From: Chloroflexota bacterium
GTDB taxonomy: Bacteria; Chloroflexota; UBA6077; FW602-bin22; JACPRP01
Assembly (NCBI GenBank): GCA_023480885.1
Contig: JAMCWX010000061.1
Span: forward strand, 51,956-115,955
Direction: 5' to 3'
DNA: 64,000 nucleotides
This document shows positions 60,272 to 64,000 of the stretch, piece after piece. How positions within the stretch are numbered: the first letter of the stretch is position 1; each line of letters opens with the position of its first letter. A program made the translations under genes and the position numbers. Under the pieces are notes generated by a model. It was not told the origin of the DNA. It saw nothing but the letters and a program-made list of their open reading frames with translations, and did no database searches.

Positions 60272-62402
60272 CGATCCAGCCCCCCTGGATTTGCCTCGTC
60301 GATCGAGGATCAGGCAGCAGCGTGGCCGTTTCAGGATACTCGATCCTTGGGTGGAAGATGCCCTGCAACACTGTGGTGAACGCGTTCCGTACCTGGTCGA
60401 GGTCTCGCAATGTCACGTCGCATTCGTCGAGCTGACCATCGGCAAGCCTGTCGTTAACCACCTTCCTGACCAAATAAGCGATGTGCTCTGGCGACTGATC
60501 GCGGCTTGAGCGGATCACCGCTTCGACGCTGTCGGCCAGCATCACGATGCCGGCTTCCCGCGTCTGGGGCCGAGGGCCAGGATAACGAAATTCCTGCTGG
60601 TCGATGGCGTCGACGCCGGCGCTTTGGCACGCTTGCTGATAGAAATAAGCAACTATGTGCGTGCCGTGATGTTGTTCGATGATATCGTGAACCTTGCTGG
60701 GGAGACTGTGCCGCCTGGCCAGCTCGAGTCCGTCCTTGACGTGCGACGCGATGATTTGCGCGCTGGTCTTTGGATCTAGCTGGTCGTGTGCGTTGGTCCC
60801 TTCCTGGTTCTCGATGAAGAAGTACGGGCGCACTACTTTCCCGACGTCGTGGTAGTACGAAGCCACACGACACAGAAGGCCATCCGCTCCAATCTGCTGC
60901 GCGGCGCGTTCGGCAAGGTTGGCGACTACCATCGAGTGGTGGTAGGTTCCAGGGGCGTCGGTGAGCAGCCGATGGAATAGCGGATGGGTAGGATGAGCCA
61001 GCTCCATGAGCCCCAGGCTCGTGGTTATCCCGAAAATGTGGCCCAGGAAAGAAAACGTTCCGAACGCCAGAGCCGCAGAAAGCGCGCCATTGATCGCCGC
61101 CAGCGCAAGGAACAATCCAAAACGCGATGGCTCTGGATCTCTAGAGAACAACTCGAAGCCGGCGATCACGGCGAAGTTGGCTACGGCCACGACGAGTCCC
61201 GTCACAAAGAAGGCGTGCATCCTCTCGATGCGACGCGCGCCGAGCGTACCCACCAGGCCACTCACTAAAGAAAGCGTGGTCATTTCCAGAGAGAAGTTAG
61301 TGATGATGCCGATCATAACGCTGAGCAACATAGTATTGACGATGGCGAGCTGCGGGCTTAACAAAGTAGAGACGAGCATCGCAGCCGCTGCGGTTGGAAG
61401 AAACAGGTAAGCCCAGAACTCGCGTCCAGGCATCATCAATTTGGCCGAAAGCAGGGGCAGCGTAATGACCAGCGCCAGAAGCAAGAGGCGGCGACCATTG
61501 GCCAGGGTGCTGGATTGGAAGAAGTGCAGATAATAGGTAAGGGAAGCGACCAGGATGGCCGCAAGAACGATAGTTCCCAGCAGGTCCTGCCACTGCAAGT
61601 TAGGATTGCGGAGCCCTGCTGCCTCGAGCTTCTCGATATCGACAGGTCTGACAATGTCTCCATCGCGCAGTATCATCTCGCCTCGCTCGAGGGTCACGCG
61701 CACGGGCGACACGCCATCACGCGCCGCCTTCTTCGCTTTGGCCGTTGCCTCCTCGTCGACCAACTGATTTGGCGTGACGAAGCTCTCCGCGAGCTTGATC
61801 GCTGCGGCTGCCTGGGCAGACGATAGCCCTGGCCCGACCAGGCTCGGAAGTTTCCCTTTCATCTCGGCCACTTGTTTGTCGCTGATCTTCTCCTTCATCA
61901 CGCCGTCGAGAACCACGGCCGCCTCGTTCAGCGTCGAGCGCCAGGTCGGCTCGTCGAAGGCCAGAATGTCGTCGATCACAGAGTCAGGCAACGAAATGCC
62001 ACTCATTTTCTTGATAGTATCCCGCTTCTGCTGTACGGTCGCCGATTCGCGTCGAATGTCGCCGATCTTCTTGCCGATGTCGAGTAGATTATCCCTCTGC
62101 TGGCTTGCGACCGTGTTGATGGGTACGAAAACAGGGCCGACCGTCTCTTCGGCGCGGTCGCGTTCTTCTTTCGTCTTAATCTGACTGATAAACGAGACTT
62201 TCTGTGGGGACTTGATGTTAAGCCTGGCCACGTCGCCTTCGTTCAACTGATAGCGGCTGGGCAGGAGTTGAAATGTCAGGATGATGACGATGGCCACTAC
62301 AAGCGGCAGCGCGAATGCTATCATCCGCGTGAACGCGTGGAGCCCGCGCAAGGGCTCCATCTTCGTGGAGTAATGTACGTCAAGTTGATGTTCTTCAGAC
62401 AC
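60264..62402 (-). CDS. pgpH: 7TM-HD family phosphohydrolase (PgpH-like c-di-AMP phosphodiesterase)
   Basis: 712 residues. An N-terminal helix (about 28-46) precedes a 250-residue extracytoplasmic 7TMR-HDED domain ('VGPVFVPINTVASQQRDNLLDIGKKI' region), then seven membrane helices (about 280-480; 'LVSGLVGTLGARRIERMHAF'), then the HD domain: 'TDAPGTYHHSMVVANLAERAAQQIG', 'RVASYYHDVGKVVRPYFFIENQ', 'HVKDGLELARRHSLPSKVHDII', 'QHHGTHIVAYF'. PgpH of Listeria and Bacillus hydrolyses c-di-AMP; activity here is inferred. Followed by ybeY with overlap. Confidence 0.93.
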   Translation of the reverse strand: MSEEHQLDVHYSTKMEPLRGLHAFTRMIAFALPLVVAIVIILTFQLLPSRYQLNEGDVARLNIKSPQKVSFISQIKTKEERDRAEETVGPVFVPINTVASQQRDNLLDIGKKIGDIRRESATVQQKRDTIKKMSGISLPDSVIDDILAFDEPTWRSTLNEAAVVLDGVMKEKISDKQVAEMKGKLPSLVGPGLSSAQAAAAIKLAESFVTPNQLVDEEATAKAKKAARDGVSPVRVTLERGEMILRDGDIVRPVDIEKLEAAGLRNPNLQWQDLLGTIVLAAILVASLTYYLHFFQSSTLANGRRLLLLALVITLPLLSAKLMMPGREFWAYLFLPTAAAAMLVSTLLSPQLAIVNTMLLSVMIGIITNFSLEMTTLSLVSGLVGTLGARRIERMHAFFVTGLVVAVANFAVIAGFELFSRDPEPSRFGLFLALAAINGALSAALAFGTFSFLGHIFGITTSLGLMELAHPTHPLFHRLLTDAPGTYHHSMVVANLAERAAQQIGADGLLCRVASYYHDVGKVVRPYFFIENQEGTNAHDQLDPKTSAQIIASHVKDGLELARRHSLPSKVHDIIEQHHGTHIVAYFYQQACQSAGVDAIDQQEFRYPGPRPQTREAGIVMLADSVEAVIRSSRDQSPEHIAYLVRKVVNDRLADGQLDECDVTLRDLDQVRNAFTTVLQGIFHPRIEYPETATLLPDPRSTRQIQGGWIDG

Positions 62403-62427
62403 CGATCAGTCCTCAGACAAACAGTCA

Positions 62428-62469
62428 GGGCATAGGGGTTGCTCGATCTTCGGCCTGATCCCTATGCCC
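62428..62469 (-). terminator. Hairpin between rpsU and pgpH
   Basis: GGGCATAGGG (62428-62437) and CCCTATGCCC (62460-62469) form a perfect 10-bp stem around a 22-nt loop. On the minus strand it follows rpsU by about 207 nt and is followed by TGACTGTTTGTCTG, which is not a clean T-run. The 273-bp gap has no gene; the hairpin may attenuate read-through from rpsU. Confidence 0.5.
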
Positions 62470-62675
62470 CGCTACTACTTTTCGATCTTGCCCCAGAGTT
62501 TTCGAACGATCTCGCCGCCAAGGCCACCAGATCACTTCCTTGAGGTCTGCCATCGACTCTTCTTGTGGCCTCGCCGTGATCCACTTTGTGCTGAACCAGC
62601 TAGCTTTCGGCTTCGATATCGGGGCTAATCAAGAGGGGACTAACGCTCTGGTGTGACGAGTTACTTAGCAATAAG

Positions 62676-62855
62676 CTAGCTTCTGGAAGCTTTGCGCCTA
62701 TTAGTGGCTTCTTTTTTCTTGCGTCTCACGCTAGGCTTCTCGTAATGCTCTCGGCGGCGCGCCTCGGCGAGAATGCCATCTTGCTGCACTTTCTTGTTGA
62801 AGCGCCGAAGGGCACTCTCGAAGGTCTCGTTCTCGCCGACGATCACTTCGGCCAC
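62676..62855 (-). CDS. rpsU: 30S ribosomal protein S21
   Basis: A 59-residue protein from a GTG at 62855 with GGAGG seven bases upstream and stop at 62676-62678. '[20 protein letters not shown]' followed by '[20 protein letters not shown]' and the basic tail '[16 protein letters not shown]' match S21 over its whole length. It is part of the small ribosomal subunit, near the anti-Shine-Dalgarno region. Its place upstream of pgpH and ybeY is a conserved gene order in many bacteria. Confidence 0.96.
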   Translation of the reverse strand: MAEVIVGENETFESALRRFNKKVQQDGILAEARRREHYEKPSVRRKKKEATNRRKASRS

Positions 62856-63057
62856 AAGTCTCCCTCCCCTCTTCAGTTGCTATGAATGCAGGAATCGCCA
62901 ATAGCCCAACTTTTCCCGAACGGGTCGCGGAGATTTCGGGACGAGGATAGTTAGTGACCATTGGACGTATGCAACTGTTGACAGCGCCGGTATTATACTG
63001 CTGAGAAAGCGGGAGTGTCAAGGCGTCAAGGCGCTTCGACGGCCCTGCCTGTTCGGT

Positions 63058-63087
63058 TTTACAAATGTGTCCAGAATATGCTATGAT
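63058..63087 (+). promoter_or_regulatory. Promoter of the membrane protein gene at 63119
   Basis: TTTACA (63058-63063), 18-bp spacer, TATGAT (63082-63087), 31 bp before the ATG. Divergent from rpsU. Confidence 0.55.
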
Positions 63088-63118
63088 GCAGCGGGAGGAA
63101 GATGGCTGGAGTTGATAT

Positions 63119-63577
63119 ATGGATCTTTCGCGGTTGCTCAACGGCGAACATTGGTTCGATCCCAATCCGGGTTCCCCGTCCGCGATCTATTTCATCCTTG
63201 CTTTCTTGTTCGCGGTAATCTTAGGCGCCGGGATTTACTTCTACGTGTCTCGACAGCGACTGTTCAAAGACCACGGGCTGAAATTGAAACTGGCCAGCCA
63301 GATTTCGACAATTGGCATCGCCCTGGGGTTCGCCGGCCTGGCGCTGCTGGTCCTCCGCTTCCTGCAGGTCCCGTATCTCTCGGCCAGGGCGCTCATTTAC
63401 GTCGTCTTGTTGGCCACGCTGGTCGCCGTCGTCTATTACGCTTATTACTTCGCACGAGTTTTTCCAGGGCAGTTGGCCACCTACGACGAGCAAGCGATGC
63501 GGAGAAGGTACTTGGCTAAGCCCGCGCCTGCCGCGGGCCGATCTGCTAAGAAGAAAAAGGCCAAGCGGCGACGATAG
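63119..63577 (+). CDS. Membrane protein of unknown function (three helices, basic tail)
   Basis: 152 residues. Three hydrophobic helices ('IYFILAFLFAVILGAGIYFYV', then 'ASQISTIGIALGFAGLALLVL', then 'YVVLLATLVAVVYYAYYFA'-like) and a very basic C-terminus 'GRSAKKKKAKRRR'. I do not recognise a named family; proteins of this sort without other features are frequent beside rpsU in related genomes only as far as I can infer. GGAG lies eight bases before the ATG. The next gene begins 23 nt downstream, so it may be cotranscribed. Confidence 0.75.
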   Translation: MDLSRLLNGEHWFDPNPGSPSAIYFILAFLFAVILGAGIYFYVSRQRLFKDHGLKLKLASQISTIGIALGFAGLALLVLRFLQVPYLSARALIYVVLLATLVAVVYYAYYFARVFPGQLATYDEQAMRRRYLAKPAPAAGRSAKKKKAKRRR

Positions 63578-63600
63578 CCGCCGCCATATAGGTTGATGAA

Positions 63601-64000
63601 GTGATAGATGGAGTAAAGACTAAACAACTCAAAATCAACGCGGACGAACGCGGTTCCCTGATGGAGATACTGCGTTGCGACGACGAGATCTTCGCCAAGT
63701 TCGCGCAGGTTTACGTTTCTCTAAATTATCCAGGTGTGGTGAGAGCCTGGCATTACCACAGGAAACAGGACGACCACTTCGTCGTCGTCAAGGGCATGGT
63801 TAAGGTGGCTCTCTACGATTCGCGTCCGGACTCACCCACGAAGGGCGAGCTAAACGAGTTCTTCCTGGGCGAGCGCAACAACATCCTTGTCAAAATTCCG
63901 AAAGGCGTGATGCACGGTTATAAGACCATCGGCGTCGAACCATCGTTGCTGCTTAATTTTCCGACCGAGTTATACAATCGCGACGAGCCCGACGAGTACC
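63601..64000 (+). CDS. RmlC-like dTDP-4-dehydrorhamnose 3,5-epimerase family protein (3' truncated by window edge)
   Basis: The frame opens at a GTG at 63601 and stays open to the edge (133 codons). The cupin signatures are clear: 'DERGSLMEILRCDDEIF', 'QVYVSLNYPGVVRAWHYHRKQDDHFVVVKGMVKVALYD', 'FFLGERNNILVKIPKGVMHGYK' and 'LLLNFPTELYNRDEPDEY' (each read in parts). The His in 'WHYHRKQ' is at the catalytic position of RmlC. The enzyme family epimerises nucleotide 4-keto sugars for rhamnose or related sugars. It suggests another surface-sugar locus to the right. Confidence 0.88.
   Translation, partial: MIDGVKTKQLKINADERGSLMEILRCDDEIFAKFAQVYVSLNYPGVVRAWHYHRKQDDHFVVVKGMVKVALYDSRPDSPTKGELNEFFLGERNNILVKIPKGVMHGYKTIGVEPSLLLNFPTELYNRDEPDEY

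Noticed and set aside
1..64000. CRISPR array, tRNA, rRNA, prophage or insertion sequence
   Set aside because: No direct-repeat/spacer series, no tRNA cloverleaf, no transposase or integrase motif was found on either strand by eye.

Overview
The window reads as a moderately GC-rich chromosomal segment of an uncultured bacterium, most likely Chloroflexota (inference). The support is a split glycine decarboxylase (gcvPA/gcvPB), the LipM type of octanoyltransferase, a Gram-positive-type bc complex whose third subunit is a cytochrome b/c fusion, a PgpH-type 7TM-HD protein beside ybeY and rpsU, secreted proteins with Pro/Thr 'PTPTP' linkers, and the absence of any LPS gene. Promoters of TTGACA-17-TATAAT type can be read in front of many genes.

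Region 1 (1-16905) is a cell-surface polysaccharide and secreted-protein locus. It holds four GT4-like or GT-C glycosyltransferases besides edge fragments, a polyprenyl-phosphate sugar transferase, a Gfo/Idh/MocA sugar dehydrogenase, a 14-repeat LVIVD propeller protein followed by two unusual short LuxR-type regulators, and a secreted PA14 protein behind a cyclic-di-GMP-I riboswitch with its own terminator. A methyltransferase at the left end has lost its N-terminus. The right edge (63601-64000) again carries a sugar gene, an RmlC-like epimerase.

Region 2 (17081-26690) has an ArsR/CDF/P-type ATPase metal-efflux operon with a readable promoter and operator, then a phenylacetate-CoA-ligase family enzyme, ComEC and a DedA-family protein. 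Region 3 (27356-33763) contains a DUF4178/DUF350 pair, a YhaM-like HD nuclease, a DUF1786 protein, thioredoxin reductase, a Cys-bearing Rrf2 regulator with a 15-bp palindrome, and an orphan HdrA-like flavo-iron-sulfur protein. Region 4 (33908-39179) is lipM-gcvT-gcvH-gcvPA-gcvPB; the lipoamide dehydrogenase needed by the same complex is at 50714-52162.

Region 5 (39199-42760) is the most striking part. A Rieske/cytochrome b/cytochrome bc operon is preceded by a diheme cytochrome that ends in an LPXTG-like sorting signal. That cytochrome gene, together with the Rieske promoter and first Rieske codons, is present as two apparently identical 839-bp tandem copies. The junction removes the -35 box of the inner copy and puts it behind a duplicated Rieske promoter. 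Region 6 (42943-48517) has a DUF4349 lipoprotein, a DtxR-FeoA regulator with FeoB, and an Rrf2/IscR-like regulator with a cysteine desulfurase under a palindromic operator. A frame-broken DNA methylase plus a nuclease-like gene (48667-50474) looks like a decaying restriction-modification pair. Region 7 (50714-64000) is mostly housekeeping: lpd, folC, ZIP transporter, M1 peptidase, DUF4015 protein, cvpA, a 56-residue membrane protein, ybeY, pgpH and rpsU.

The genes suggest an organism with surface polysaccharide controlled partly by c-di-GMP, an aerobic or otherwise quinol-oxidising electron chain with surface-tethered cytochromes, active metal homeostasis (Zn/Cd efflux, ZIP uptake, Fe(II) uptake) and Fe-S regulation by two Rrf2 proteins. 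Function calls rest on motif reading only; no database search was possible.
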